From Hymenoscyphus infarciens (Eukaryota > Ascomycota > Leotiomycetes > Helotiales > Helotiaceae), in contig LLCB01000261.1 of the NCBI GenBank assembly GCA_001414345.1, positions 45,454 through 109,453 on the forward strand: DNA of 64,000 nt. Direction: 5' to 3'. The notes below the pieces were generated by a model. It saw nothing but the letters and a program-made list of their open reading frames with translations. It was not told where the DNA came from and ran no database searches. The position numbers and the translations under genes were made by a program. Below are positions 1 through 11,788 of the stretch, one piece after another (positions within the stretch are counted from its first letter, which is position 1; every line of letters starts with the position of its first letter).

Positions 1-666
1 TGTGTTTTTGCATTAGCCAACTCTCTGCTAATGTCCTCTGTATTTAGACGGATCTTATGCGTCGAAGTCTCGATCGAAAGGTTGTACTGTCTAGAATGTC
101 AATATTACCGTATAATAGGGCTCGAGTCGAAATATGATTTCGTTCAAACTTTGGGAGCAAGCGTACTTGGTTATTTTAGACGGTTTGGGATTTTTTGGTC
201 TTCTTGCTTGTATTATCACTAGTTTTTCTAATTTCAGTAAGGCCTTACTCATTCTATTCTTCCAGCCTCGCAATGGACTGCAGTAAATACGGCAGTTTCG
301 TCGCTTTTTAACGCAAGAGAACTGACCTAGAGACATGGAACAATATATGAGATCCCAATGATTATGCTACTTCTCAAGGGACTGGAACAACGAAAACGAG
401 ATACCACTTTGTCTATTTACTGCCGCTTTTATTGAGAAGCTGATCTGCTGCGGGGTGGTATTACAAATTTGGGGGCTATCTCTGCCGTGTAATTGACCAA
501 TGACTTCCATGTACACTCATGCACCCCCTCAAAGCGGTCACACCTCCGAAAAGCCTCGTCGATCAACGAATAAAAACAATCGCGGCTGAAAACTGGAATT
601 TATAATCACCTCGCAGGTTCTCCTGCGGTCGGGAACAGCTATCCCCATGAATCTCCTCCCAAACTA
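1..666. other. Intergenic/upstream stretch, no gene seen
   Basis: No open frame with a start codon and coding character is visible on either strand. The segment just before 667 is presumably the promoter and 5' leader of the CorA-domain gene. Confidence 0.5.
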
Positions 667-3600
667 ATGATGGACCACAGACGAGAACTTCTGACCCCCA
701 TACGAGCACAACCACTTCCTGGTAGTGCACCAAATTCCACGCCTCGTCCTTCTTATAACAAACCCGGCCCTGAACGACCAGATGACCTCACGAAATTGAA
801 GAAGCTTTACGATAGTAAGATTGATAGAGCAGATGGAAATGCGGATTACACAGAGCATATATCCTGTTACATGCGTATGAGAGAAGATGATCGGGTTCAA
901 TATTTGAAAGATTTGGGACCTACGGCTGCGAAGAGGGTTAAGAATGATATTGAACGCATTCGGAAATTGAGGATTGCTTTCTTTGGGAATCCGACGAAGA
1001 AGAGTTTGGTGGAGGAGCATCTTACATATCGGACTTTGTGGAAAAATGAGGCGAGGAAGCTGAACCGGGATGAGTTTTTGCGGGATCTGAATAAGAGGAA
1101 GGGCCATTTTGAGAAAAAGCATGGGAAGGAGAGGGCGCCGTGCGATGGGACGGAGGTTGGGAGGGAGCCGAAACACGAAATAACACCGCGAAGATTACTG
1201 ACTGGTTTGTTTGGGAAGAAGGAAGTTCAAGAAGCTGAGGGAATCAACTCTTCACAGGATGAAAACCAGGAGAGTTACGGGTCCGAACTCGAGAGTAACA
1301 AGGCCCGTCGCCGAGAAATGTTCAAAAACGAAGAACGAATTCTGGATGTTATTTCAAAATGGAAACTCAAGGAGTCTTCAGCTGCTTCTGAAAATACAAA
1401 AGAGAAGGCCATGGAGGAGCAAGTGAAAGCTGGCTATAACGTCAATGGGACAATCTTGTACTTTCCCGGTGAAGACGACAAAACCTTTACGCTTCGAAAA
1501 ACGGCTATTGATGAACTCCTCAAAGAGGACGATTTTTCTGGTCCGATATTTGAGCCACCTGGGGACCAAGATGGGCGAATTCGCTATTTTCATTTGCCAA
1601 CCAATAATATGGAGTGGGTTGAGGTCAGCAGCAATCTCTTCAAACTCAGAATGAAGTACATAAGCTTAAGTCTCCTCTAGAAATTTATCAAAATATATTA
1701 TTCCAAACATGAGAAAGATAAGAAAAATAGAGGTCCCGCCGAACGATTGTTGGGTTACCAGAATTGGGAAGGACAAATACACGGTGGGACTGAGCACCCC
1801 GTCCATGCACGACATATGAGACCACGTTGTTTGGACATGCAAAGTCAGTATCCCAGAACTCACAAACATCTCCACTTTAACAAATTTCCAGGGGACCCAA
1901 ACCCACTATCTGCCCAAATCGAAGCACGTATCAAAAGAAAGCAGTCTGGAAACTCCAATGTCACCTCACCAACTGCAGAGTCAATATCAAATAGCTCGCT
2001 TGAGCCACCCACCAAGATTCAGAACTTCTCTCTTTTTGTGAGTCACCGCCAACTCCTGTGATGGTCGAGGCAATTGACCTTCCTTCTTAGATGCCATACC
2101 TCCACTGGGAAATCAAATCTCGCCAAATAAAAATGGCCGAAGTAATCTCCTCCCTCGGCAAATCCAAAACCCCCCTCTCTCCTCTCACCCAAGCAAAAGA
2201 AGACGCCCGAAAACGTGAAGACCAACAAAAACGCAAGGAACAAGAGAAAAAGCGTTTCGCCTCAGATTGGACTCGTCTCCAATACCTAACACGGTTTGAA
2301 AAAGAACATGGTCACCTTCCGAAAACACGGAGTAAACATTTAGGCAATTATTTACTTAGTGTTGCGCGGGTGGCGGAGCAAATGGAGTTTGAAGCCGATG
2401 AGAGGTTGTTGAGGAATTTCTTGCATAAGAAGAGCCCGTTGCATGTTAGAAGGACGTTGGATCAGAGTTATTTTTGGACTTTGCAAGATACGGCTTCGAG
2501 GGACAGGGATCAGGTGGTTTACCGGGGGACGAGAGGGGGGAGGAGACCGCAGGGGAGGATTGTTATGGTTGATCAGTAAGTCACACCGAATTCTCCTCGT
2601 ATTTTCTCCCCGTCTTGGTGGCTTTCTGGACAGTGTAGCAGACTCAACAACATCATACCTCCCTTCGATTGGTCTTTATCAAATCACTGACTTCGCCATG
2701 ACTCTGGATGTGGATCCTAGATGAACACACAATCCTTACCAGTTTCCCCCGACGATGGGGTAGAAACAAACCCGACTCATCGGGTGTCCACAAGTCACTT
2801 CGAGATCGACTAACCCTCGGAGAAGAAGAGATAAAATCCGTCTTTGACCTAGCATTAGTGATCATTGACCAATGTTCACGCGTATTCTTCGACAGAACGA
2901 AACCTAAAGACAACAGACCCGAAGTCATGGATATATTCGGGAATGCTGTTGCAAGCCTGGTAAGGAACTCCACTTTTTTATTCTCACTATGAAAGCTGAC
3001 TTCAAGTAGACCCACAAGAAAACCGACTCCTACGAGCTTTTCTGGAGTCAATCTGAAAAAGACCTTTCCTCAAGTCATCACCACGTTACGACAAGTCAAA
3101 GAACGTACCTTAATATCAATCCAGAAGGCGCTTTACTACGGGAATGCGAGGATGTGATTGAGGAATTACACATGATGCGACGGATCTTCATACAGCAAAG
3201 TCAGGTTGTGAAAGATTTCAAAAAAGCTCTGGATAAAATGAACTCAAACTACGAGGCTGAGAAAGCACAGAAGGGGATTCGTGATGATGAGCCGCGTGTG
3301 GATCTTGATACTATTTTTAGGGCGCAAGAGTTGGTTGATCATATTGATGAGAGGAAGAGTGAGGTTGAAAATCTGGAGTCGGAGGCGAAGCGGACAAATC
3401 AGCAGGTGGGTTGCCTTTGTCTGCTTCTGTAATTTGGTAATTGGATTGGCTGATATCCCACAACAGCTTCACAGCCTTCTAGCACTCAAACAGCAACAAG
3501 CAAGTATAATCGAAGCTCGCTTAGCACTCGAACGAGCCGTCCAAGCCAATTCCCAAGGACGAAGCGTCATGCTCTTCACAGTCGTAACAATACTCTTCCT

Positions 3601-4172
3601 CCCTCTGAGTTTCTTCACCAGTCTATTCGGAATGAACAATTCAGACTGGACCAATAATCTCCTCGGTCTTCACGAACAACTTCGTCTCATGCGTTAGTTC
3701 CCCTCAAACATCCCCCGCCCCCTCACATCCCCTACCTATTTCCCCCCTTCACAACAACCATCACAACCAACCCTAACAAACTACAGTTCCAATATCCTTC
3801 GCAGTAATATTCGTCTCCCTGATGATAGCATTCAACTCCCGAACCCGTGAACGATTCTCCGCTCTTTACTCTACGCTCCCCCATGATTTCATTGCGAAAT
3901 ACACTCTTTTCCGGTTTTTCGTTGGGAAGAGTCCTTTGAAGAAGGTTGATCAGGATTATAATAGTGCAATGGAACGGGCCAAACAGATTTTGATTCGGAT
4001 GGGAGAGAATAGAAGGGCGAGTACGGATTCTTTGGGGGTTGTGAGTGAGCTCGGAGATGGTGAGGGGGACGAGGGAGGGAGGGTCGGTGCGGTTGTCGGG
4101 AATGGGAAGGGGAAGGGTGTTAATATGAGTGGTTTGAGTGTGGGGAAGGGGAGGAATAATAGTCCGGTCTAG
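667..4172 (+). CDS. CorA-like metal-ion transporter domain protein (fungal, seven exons)
   Basis: Predicted exons are 667-1623, 1681-2037, 2091-2575, 2701-2959, 3010-3405, 3467-3692 and 3787-4172, giving about 1021 residues. The C-terminal end has two hydrophobic helices separated by the CorA signature GMN (in LFGMNN), with the first helix around VMLFTVVTILFLPLSFF and the second around PISFAVIFVSLMIAFN. The middle contains blocks I recognise from fungal CorA/ankyrin-type proteins: ARHMRP, MPYLHWE, RRTLDQSYFWTL, DRDQVVYRG and TSFPRRWGRNKPD. I see no ankyrin repeats. The role would be Mg2+/divalent cation transport or a membrane-anchored derivative; the function of the long cytoplasmic part is unknown. 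The TAG at 1678-1680 is an intron acceptor, because removing 1624-1680 joins WVE to KFIKIYY in frame. Intron 3 lacks an AG acceptor at the position homology demands. The start is an ATG-ATG pair at 667. Confidence 0.85.
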
Positions 4173-4598
4173 GGTCAGGGCAAAGTGGAGTTGTCATGTG
4201 TGTTTTCCAAGACACCTGATGAAATACGATTGTTGTTTGGGGGAGAGTACTTGCCCTTCTATATCCCAGAACTGTCGATACGAATTTTGGGGGTTATATC
4301 GTACTTCTGGGTCGGTCCTTTTTGAGGCTATCAGTGCCAAATCGTATCCTGGTTCGTGTGTTGGCGGTTTAGATCTTTGAATAGTTGGTCAACAATAAAA
4401 ATTGGAAAGCACATGTTACATACCCGAGTTTCAGTAAAATTTCAAAAGAAGATTTTCGTAATAAGAGAAAACGATGTTCCTGTTTTCATTAACCGTACGC
4501 TTTTGAGATACAAATATCAAGAATGCCCACCATCATAAACCTACGGATCCCATAACTCCCCATACTCATTTTGAAGATTTCGTACCAAACAACGTCCT
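4173..4598. other. Convergent intergenic segment
   Basis: Lies between the ends of two convergent genes and should hold both 3' ends. Nothing else recognisable. Confidence 0.4.
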
Positions 4599-4835
4599 CT
4601 ACTCAACCCATTCCGGTGGATATTTTCCATAACCCAGTCGATGTCCCACCTGATACGCCATAGAAACACAAACAAGAACACCAATAAACAACAATGGAAA
4701 GACAAGCTTTACAAAATTGTGAACATTCCTATCCCAGGCATCTTCCTCTTCATTTGTTGCCTTTGTGGTATCGCTGGCGTTACTAGCATATGTACTCAAT
4801 CTTCTTGCCGTGAATCGGGTAACAAGAGCGTTCAT
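4599..4835 (-). CDS. Small single-pass, probably mitochondrial membrane protein
   Basis: A 78-residue intact frame with an ATG start. The N-terminus (LVTRFTARRLSTYAS) is Arg/Ser/Thr-rich and lacks acidic residues until about residue 22, as expected for a mitochondrial presequence. A charged linker follows, then one hydrophobic helix near residues 42-61 (KLVFPLLFIGVLVCVSMAYQ), then a short basic/aromatic tail ending PPEWVE. This layout fits small inner-membrane or assembly proteins of respiratory complexes, but I do not recognise the family. It is a single exon, convergent with the CorA-domain gene and preceded upstream by about 1.1 kb without genes. Confidence 0.6.
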   Translation of the reverse strand: MNALVTRFTARRLSTYASNASDTTKATNEEEDAWDRNVHNFVKLVFPLLFIGVLVCVSMAYQVGHRLGYGKYPPEWVE

Positions 4836-5955
4836 TGAACCACATACACTCTGTTAAGAACTGTCCGTGGGTATTTTCGAGAAATCTCAGGCCTGCCTAT
4901 TATAAATCTAAACTTTACATCGTTTTTTATGTTTGAAAACCTAGTCTTGTAGAACTTTCTGTTAAAATAAAGGTTTAATAAGACATTTGATCATCAAGGA
5001 CATTACGAGCTCTTGTAGTCTTATGAAGCAGGGTGATTATTCTAAAACCAAATTGTCAATCGTGCTTTATGAAATATCCAGCTTTTTTTCTGAGCTACAA
5101 TCCTAGTATGTACACATAACGAAACTTGACCAGAGATGAATACGGGTTATATCGAAGCAAACCAAATGTCAACAGCAGAAAATCGCACCAACATACTACT
5201 CCTCAACAATGACTAATTGACATAAGATCAGAGAAGCAAGCACGCGAGGGAAGAAAGGTATGGCATCTCCTGACACAACCTCTTGGACTCTGAAATTAAA
5301 CCCACTAACTAGAGCACCTATAACTTTACTGTTTTACCCAAAATAAGTCAGTTTTTATCCCAGCTGTACCTTTCACGGTTGATCATCTGGAGGCACGATT
5401 TGTGATATCAATAGTCAGGTGAAGTTTGCTACTTGCGCCTTGCGATTGGCTATTTGGGAGTTTGAAATTTTTTAGAATAGATTATTGAGTCTCTTAAAAT
5501 TGTAACATATTACAGTGCAAAGTGAGCCTGCAAAGTGTGCACTACCGTTCTACCAATCGATGCGAGGATTTTGGTATGAAAATTGTCATTGTTTAGTGGC
5601 TTGTTAGGTGAGAAACAAGAAACTAGTGAATTGCTTTAGCTTGCACCAATGTAAAAGTTTTGTTTCTTACCTAGGTGCACCTTGGTTCATTTCTAAATTC
5701 ACCCTTGTTGGATGGTCTTCTGTCTTGGGCTGAGCTCCAACAAGACTCAGTTAAATGCCTAGATGCCCCAACATCTCTGTCATCCATCTTCATTCGTCAT
5801 ACAGCAACACATCAACACCAAAAAATCAACACGCATTATACCTCTCGACCAGAATTTGCGTCAGCTCTTGTGGTTACAGTACCAGAGACGATTAGCTCCT
5901 CATATATCCTGTACGCCCCAACAAGCCAACATTGTGCGAACTTTCAGTCAAAACT
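4836..5955. other. 1.1-kb intergenic region
   Basis: Divergent region between the small membrane protein and the RBR ligase, expected to hold both promoters. An open frame at 5675-5959 runs into the ligase start but has no coding signature and is taken as 5' leader. Confidence 0.45.
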
Positions 5956-6770
5956 ATGAGCCAAAATTCACCTGAAACGGCGGAGGTGAACCATCATTTT
6001 CAAGAGCTCTTACTAGCACCTCCCAGGCGACTACAACCCGCAGAACGCAAACTCTCACGGCCATCACTCCCAGGCGCTCCCACTTCAAAATGTAGAAGCT
6101 GCTTGGAATCTTTCACAATGTACGAGCTGCGAGCTTTATCGGCTTGTGGGCACTGTTACTGTAAAGACTGTGTACATCAGCTCGTCGATAATGCCTCGAA
6201 GGGCATGATACATTTCCCAGCAAGATGCTGTGGAGTGTCAATTAAGTTAGGACGAGATGTTGCCGACTTCCTACCTGCCGAAACCATGGAACGATACGAT
6301 AATATAATGCTGGAGTATTGTCAGAGAAACAAAAGATATTGCGCGAGAGCATCCTGTTCCGCTTTCCTCCACAACAGCGATATCCAGGGGGAAATAGGAA
6401 CATGTCGAGTCTGTAAAGAGCGAACCTGTATACAATGCAAGCACAAGGCACACGAGGGGGCATGCAAAACAGACGATGATGAGACGCAACTCCTTGAATT
6501 CGCAAAGAAAGCCGGCTGGCAAAAATGCTATTACTGTGGTCAGCTTGTGGAGAAGATAGAGGGCTGTAATCATATGAGGTAAGTCTAACTTCTCACTATA
6601 TGCAATGAAGAGTTGCTAATATTGATAGGTGTATTTGCGATGCGGATTGGTGCTATAAGTGCGGTATAGACTTTTTGGCCGATATATGCAATTGTGAAGA
6701 GGCTGACGACGATGACGACGATGACGAGCAACCGCCCCCTTTCGTACCCAACGAAGGTGTCGAACAGTAG
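5956..6770 (+). CDS. RBR-type (RING1-IBR-RING2) E3 ubiquitin ligase
   Basis: Two exons, 5956-6578 and 6629-6770, separated by a 50-nt GTAAGT...TAG intron; 254 residues. RING1 spans roughly residues 45-95 (CRSCLESF, then CGHCYCKDCVHQL, then CCGVSI). The in-between-RING domain follows with CARASC, CRVCKERTCIQC and the HxxxC ending HEGAC. RING2 starts CYYCGQLVEKIEGC and ends DADWCYKCG. By analogy with parkin and HHARI, the catalytic cysteine that carries the ubiquitin thioester is the C of EGCNHM (about residue 204). The tail is a run of aspartates followed by a stop at 6768-6770. The protein is compact, close to the minimal RBR, with no UBA or other accessory domain, so substrate choice cannot be inferred. 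The ATG at 5956 is the first in frame. Confidence 0.88.
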
Positions 6771-7591
6771 TTATTTCAAGTGGCCACACATGTCTAGTCG
6801 AACGCAAACACTTGGGAGATTTGTGGGTTTCGCACAAATGGCAGAGAGACAAATGCAGCGGCGATTCGATCACGAGAGAAGGGCTGCGAGCGTTGTACCA
6901 TACGACCAACCACAGAAAGAAAATTTCGCTTTGCTTTGGAATACCTATAGATTCCTAAGCGCATCAGGTTCAACGGGAAGACTTGGTGGGAAGAAAACTT
7001 GTGCAATATTGCCGGTTGTTTCGAGACCTGCAGGTTGTTTTCTTGATAGGAAAAGATAATATCATTACCGAAAGTCCTGGTCTAGTGGCTTGAGTAAGAG
7101 CTACGTGGATGCTCGTAGATAGTCACCCTAGAATGAAAACGAGGAGTTATATTCGAAAAGAGGGAATTTAAACAAACATTATATGTGAATGACCAAGTTG
7201 CAGTAATAGCTTGAAAGTTAAGCGACTGTACTATCCTTTCCACCTTATGAAGGAAGTTTGACGCAGACATGGAGAGTTTTCTTGGCATTTGAATTGCCAC
7301 TTTTCAATAACAATGAAATGTGATGACACCGCTGATAGTGCCTTTTGATGCAGATGGTGCGGTAAAAACACACAGTCTTTAGAATATAATTCATTTTCCC
7401 GAATCTACTGATGCATTTATGACGTAGTAAGAATGACATCTATTACCGTGGGGGGTTTCCAAGGACCTGAGCCCCGAGTTTAAAAAGTATGTCTTCCATC
7501 CTACAGAAAAGTCATCCGGATTTTGAGGGATTAAATATATTCCTTCCGAGTCGGGTATGAGCTGACCGTTTCCGTGCGTGAAAGGGGGCAG
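6771..7591. other. 3' flank of RBR gene with a coding-like stretch
   Basis: Positions 6774-7059 stay open in another frame and encode MAERQMQRRFDHERRAAS-like residues. It could be an unrecognised 3' exon, but I found no splice pair that joins it cleanly. The rest, 7060-7591, shows nothing. Confidence 0.25.
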
Positions 7592-7999
7592 TTAACTTAC
7601 TGAAGCTGCTTCTTCAAAGTACCCCATGGCAATATCTTTCTGATAAGGTGTGGCGGAAAGTATAGGATGATTTTTTCCGGTGACGTTCATGAACAATTTG
7701 ATAGACAAGCAGTGATAGACAAGTCCAGCCACGTTTATTCCAAAGACAGAAGCAGAATTGAACAGTATGCCGTGTGTCGATATCGCAACCATAGCCCCCA
7801 ATAGCACATTGATCTTCTGCATTTGGTGGGCCACATATCCCAGTGCTCGTGGAGTCTTGTCCCAGATGGTTTTCTTGGAGTGGGGTACGAAAGAGGACCC
7901 GCAGCTGAATTTCCCTGCTTTCAATGCGGAATGGCGGAACAGAAAATTAAAAATTCGGCAACGAGTAATACCAAATAAGGGCTTGTTTTGCACATCCAA
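7592..7999 (-). CDS. Possible exon of an unrecognised gene
   Basis: A 135-codon open frame with no ATG at its 5' end (it opens at TTG; the first internal ATG is well inside) and a good splice donor (GTAAGT) just before its stop. It may be an internal exon of a gene whose other parts I cannot place. It contains one long hydrophobic stretch around INVLLGAMVAISTHGILF. I recognise no domain, and it may be chance. Confidence 0.22.
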   Translation of the reverse strand: MDVQNKPLFGITRCRIFNFLFRHSALKAGKFSCGSSFVPHSKKTIWDKTPRALGYVAHQMQKINVLLGAMVAISTHGILFNSASVFGINVAGLVYHCLSIKLFMNVTGKNHPILSATPYQKDIAMGYFEEAASVS

Positions 8000-8650
8000 A
8001 AGGAGGCTATCTACTAGGACACCTATCGAAAAGTATCTACTCGCGCTTCAGGGGGTTCTTCCAGCTGAAGCGGAATTGCAGCAACGACAATGGTGATCTG
8101 TGGCAAGATACTCGTTACCGAAGGGCCATGGGCGGATAGAGCCATTGTCCATACGTTTTTGGTCTTGAATCTACATGTTCACCTACCAGTCGCACTCCTC
8201 AGATCCGCCATGGGCAATAGTTCAACAATCGTAGTTTCAAGCCTTTTTGTGCTTTCAGTAACCGACACATAGCTGTGAATTGTTCATTGGTTTCAAGTAG
8301 TCTTCTGTATGTTTATCGAAATTTGAGCTGATTCAGTTGCAACCGGGATACAGTAAAAAGTCGGACCTAGTTCTTAAGTAAAGAATTTGGAGCAGTTTAG
8401 TAGAGGGTTTATAGACAGAAGAGGCACGATTTCACGGCGTAACTCCTGGATCAGCAAGTAAATCACGATAATACAAGTCCTGAGGATTTAGCGAGACCCA
8501 TAAACATATATCCTATAATTTTCACAATTCCTCAACAGAGAACCGAAAACAAGCTCTTGAGAATCAACGTTCACCCTGCGATCCCCTCCATTCCCCATAT
8601 CTCACCCCTCCTCCCTCTAAAATATTTCCATGACCATGCCATGCCCCCAT
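8000..8650. other. Intergenic stretch, nothing recognised
   Basis: No supported gene. The segment nearest 8650 is the 3' flank of the AA12 gene. Confidence 0.35.
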
Positions 8651-10231
8651 TCAAGCACCACCAATGACAAAAATCTCATTCGTAGTATCACTAGTCATAA
8701 ACAACCTATCCTTACTATCCCACGCCAACCCCGTAGGCCGAAAGCACGAATTGGGACAAGATCCCAGGTTCGAGTTCTGCATGACATTGACTGCCGCCGA
8801 GTTGCTAGTACTGGCTGCTGTCGGTTGGCCATCGGCACCAAAAGCGATTCTTGAGAGACGGTATCCGTCCGGTGGGTTGCGATCCCTGATTTATGTTTAG
8901 CGGGATTTGAGGTGATGGGTGATGGCATAGTTGAATTCACAAGAAGGGGAACATACCAGCTACCATGAAAGGTGATATAAGCAGCACTCCCATCTTTCTT
9001 GAATTTAATATCCAATGGTGCCGTATGGGCAGGAAACACTAATCTTGGAGCGGTCTTCTTCGCACAATCCGCGTCCGTTGATGATCCAACGGACAGGTCA
9101 TTTCCGACCTGTTGTCCGACAGTTCCTTTGATGGATCCAGTGTCCCATATTGCAAAACAAGAAGGGTATCCGTAATTTTGGCCATACTGGGCAGACGTAG
9201 TATCGTTTGCAAGACCGTGGTAATTGAGCTCTTCGGCGGGGTTGTTGGTGTGTACGTCTTGTCCTCCTTTCTTGATGTCGTCGGCTGAGTTTTCGACCGA
9301 CCACTTGTTGGAACAATTAGTTGGATCCTTGTTGGGTGTCAGGAATGGGCACTTACAACGCCGCCAGTCTTGGGGTTTACACCCCAACCAACGCTATTTC
9401 TCAATCCGTATGCCAGTACCGCACCCCCTGTGTAAGCAGTTGGAGCTGCGAGAATGGAAGCGATGTTGAAGACGCGGACTTGAGATCTTCCCGAACTAGC
9501 AGCGGTAGTGGGAGTATCTATGTTTCCGTTGGAGCCGACTTGAACTAGGAGCAAGTCGGGGTTTGTTGAGGGAATTCGAAGTGTTCTGGTCAGATGATAG
9601 GAGCCGCTGATGCTCATGCCTGTTATGACAGTTGCCTTTGATCCCACGGTGCCATCGGCTGCGTTGTATGGATAGGCAAAGACGCTTGCGACCGAGGAAA
9701 CGAAAAGTGTTTTTCCATCCGGAGTGAGTTCAAGACCATGGTTGAGCTATGGAATGGTTAGCCTTCAGCGCCAATGGAAAATGAAATGATGGAGAGTCGG
9801 TGACTGTTCCCCAAACCATAGAGCAAACAGAAATCCAGGGTAAAGATAAATAAAAGTGATCATTCTCGGTCATTGCGCAGAGTAGTGAAGAGTGAAGGAA
9901 TTAACTAGATACGTACAGTTCTGTCATTGATGAGGGTCTTCGAAGATGCAGAGCAGATATCGGTTCCTCCATTATCAGTCAACTTGATGTATCTCACACC
10001 GCCGCCTCCTTGCTCAACAGCCAACAGATTACCCAAGGGATCAAACACTATTTCTCGAGGATTCTTCAACCCATTCATAACAACCTTCGCGGTGTAACCC
10101 GATGCCATAGATGGGTTGGCCTTTGGGGAGATGGCAGGACAAGCGCGTTTCTTTAGTTCGGGGGCTGCGCTCGCAAATCCCAAGATCAACATAACGGCAA
10201 AGCCGCGAATAATCACCATTTTGGACGACAT
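8651..10231 (-). CDS. Secreted PQQ-dependent sugar dehydrogenase (AA12 / sorbosone dehydrogenase-like)
   Basis: Four exons on the minus strand: 10231-9917, 9746-9357, 9303-8957 and 8885-8651, giving 428 residues. Every junction is GT...AG (donors GTACGT, GTAAGT, GTATGT) and the phases agree. The N-terminus MSSKMVIIRGFAVMLILGFA is a signal peptide, so the enzyme is exported. The body is the glucose/sorbosone dehydrogenase beta-propeller: GLKNPREIVFDPLGNLLAVE, then LNHGLELTPDGKTLFVS, then AYGLRNSVGWGVNP, then the family signature HGSWDRNPPDGYRL. Family members oxidise aldoses or ketoses using pyrroloquinoline quinone and usually Ca2+, passing electrons to cytochrome or lytic polysaccharide monooxygenase partners. 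No cytochrome or CBM1 domain is attached here. ATGs at 10231 and 10219 are both possible starts. Confidence 0.86.
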
Positions 10232-10828
10232 GTGTGATGCGAGTAATTCTTTGTTACAAGTAGTCAATTATGTGAAACCATAAAAGCTCGGGGAGCAGCA
10301 GTTTAAGAAAAGCTTGACGGGAAAATCGCTCCTTCCTCACATGAACTCGAAGCCTAATTCGATAACGGCACAACGATTTTCCAAGAAATTATGACTTCAT
10401 CAGACTGGACAAAGCAGTCGTTGTTTCAACAAGAACCAAAAGGAAGGAATTGGGATATATTCCGCAATACAAGGAACACTCTTGGCGACCGGAAGATCAA
10501 ATTGATCCAATCGGTCCAATAGCTTAGCATGACTCCATGATAGCCATTAGTGATAATGAAACGCAAGATATTTGACATCGAAATAACCTACAACCCCCTG
10601 TGCGACTTCCCCGCATTATTGATCAAGCGATGATATGGATAAATGAAAACAAATTTGGAAGTGCAACTGCCGACCGCATAACCTTCGCCTTTCCAGACCA
10701 ACCTCGTTGCACACGACCCAAGATCTCATTCCCCCACAAGGGTTTTTGATCTGGATATATGCTATGCATCTGAAATGGGAAAGATGATGTCGGGGAGCCT
10801 TGTAGGTCGACGTGAATTGTTCTTTAAC
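10232..10828. other. Upstream region of AA12 gene
   Basis: About 600 bp of non-coding DNA between the dehydrogenase start and the first hAT-type element; presumably its promoter. No motif I can name. Confidence 0.4.
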
Positions 10829-11707
10829 CAGTGTTTTGGGTTTCCCTGCCTAATCTGTTATTCTATCCTTCTTTAACGATCCTTCTCCTTCCTGCCTCTA
10901 TTTTAAGGCTATCCTACCTAATCCTATCCTAATATATTACTTCTTCTAGCTACTCTAATCCTATTCTAAAATTTGTTCTACCTATTCTTTCCTATCTAAG
11001 ATATTAGGGTAGCCTTTCCTAGCTTATAGGGGAGGCTAGGTAGGGTATATGCTAGCCTTAAATATATTATTTATAGTGTTATTAGTAGATTTAGTAGGAG
11101 TAGTGCTACTTAAGAAAAGTATATAATATTAGTCTCTAATTAGTACCTAAAAATAGAGGTTTTACTATAGTAAATTAAGTACTTAGTAGAGTACTTAATT
11201 TAGTGCTATTTACTCTTATAAGCTCTTATATTTAAGCCTTAACCTAATATAATAGAAGTAACTTAGTACCTCTAAGTGTAGATTATTATAGACTGAAAGT
11301 TATAAGAGAAGTAGAGAGAAAAGGACTTAAATTAGGTTATTACTAATCTACTAAGATAATACTATAATTTAGGTATAATATCTCGTCTTTTAGTAGCTTT
11401 AATAATATTATTATTTTTAATACTTCTTAAATTAGTTTATAATATTAGTACTTTTTATTACTTTTTACTTATTTTAATGTTTTTTACTTATACTTCTTAT
11501 TCTATTCTATCCTCTCTAGTACCTCTTCTTACCTAGCCCTCTCTTTTAGTCTTCTTTATCTCTCTTATTTAAATTTAGTATCTCTTCTATCTAATTTAGC
11601 CTAGCCTATAAGTGAAATTAGCCTATTCTCTCCTTTCTTAATAGAGAGGGGTAGCCTATCCTCTCTAGAGTGCTAGGCTGACTAAGGCGGGGAAAGCTAA
11701 AACACTG
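10829..11707. mobile_element. Non-autonomous hAT-type element (hAT-1), RIP-degraded
   Basis: An 879-bp AT-rich element with terminal inverted repeats starting CAGTGTTTTGGGTTTCCC on the left and ending GGGGAAAGCTAAAACACTG on the right (about 22 bp, few mismatches). It is flanked by an exact 8-bp duplication, TCTTTAAC, at 10821-10828 and 11708-11715. The 8-bp duplication and CAGNG termini are hAT-superfamily hallmarks. There is no transposase ORF. The interior has short CCTAGCCT-type pyrimidine-rich repeats resembling those in the element at 42.6 kb. Confidence 0.85.
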
Positions 11708-11788
11708 TCTTTAACTGCTGCTTGCGGTGTTCGGAGAGAGTAGACTAAGAATCGTGCCTTCCCTTTCGACCTCGAGCCTAGTAGACTC

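Noticed and set aside
7592..7999. Considered calling a full membrane protein gene
   Set aside because: No ATG at the 5' end, a donor at the 3' end and no partner exons found, so only a low-confidence possible exon is listed.
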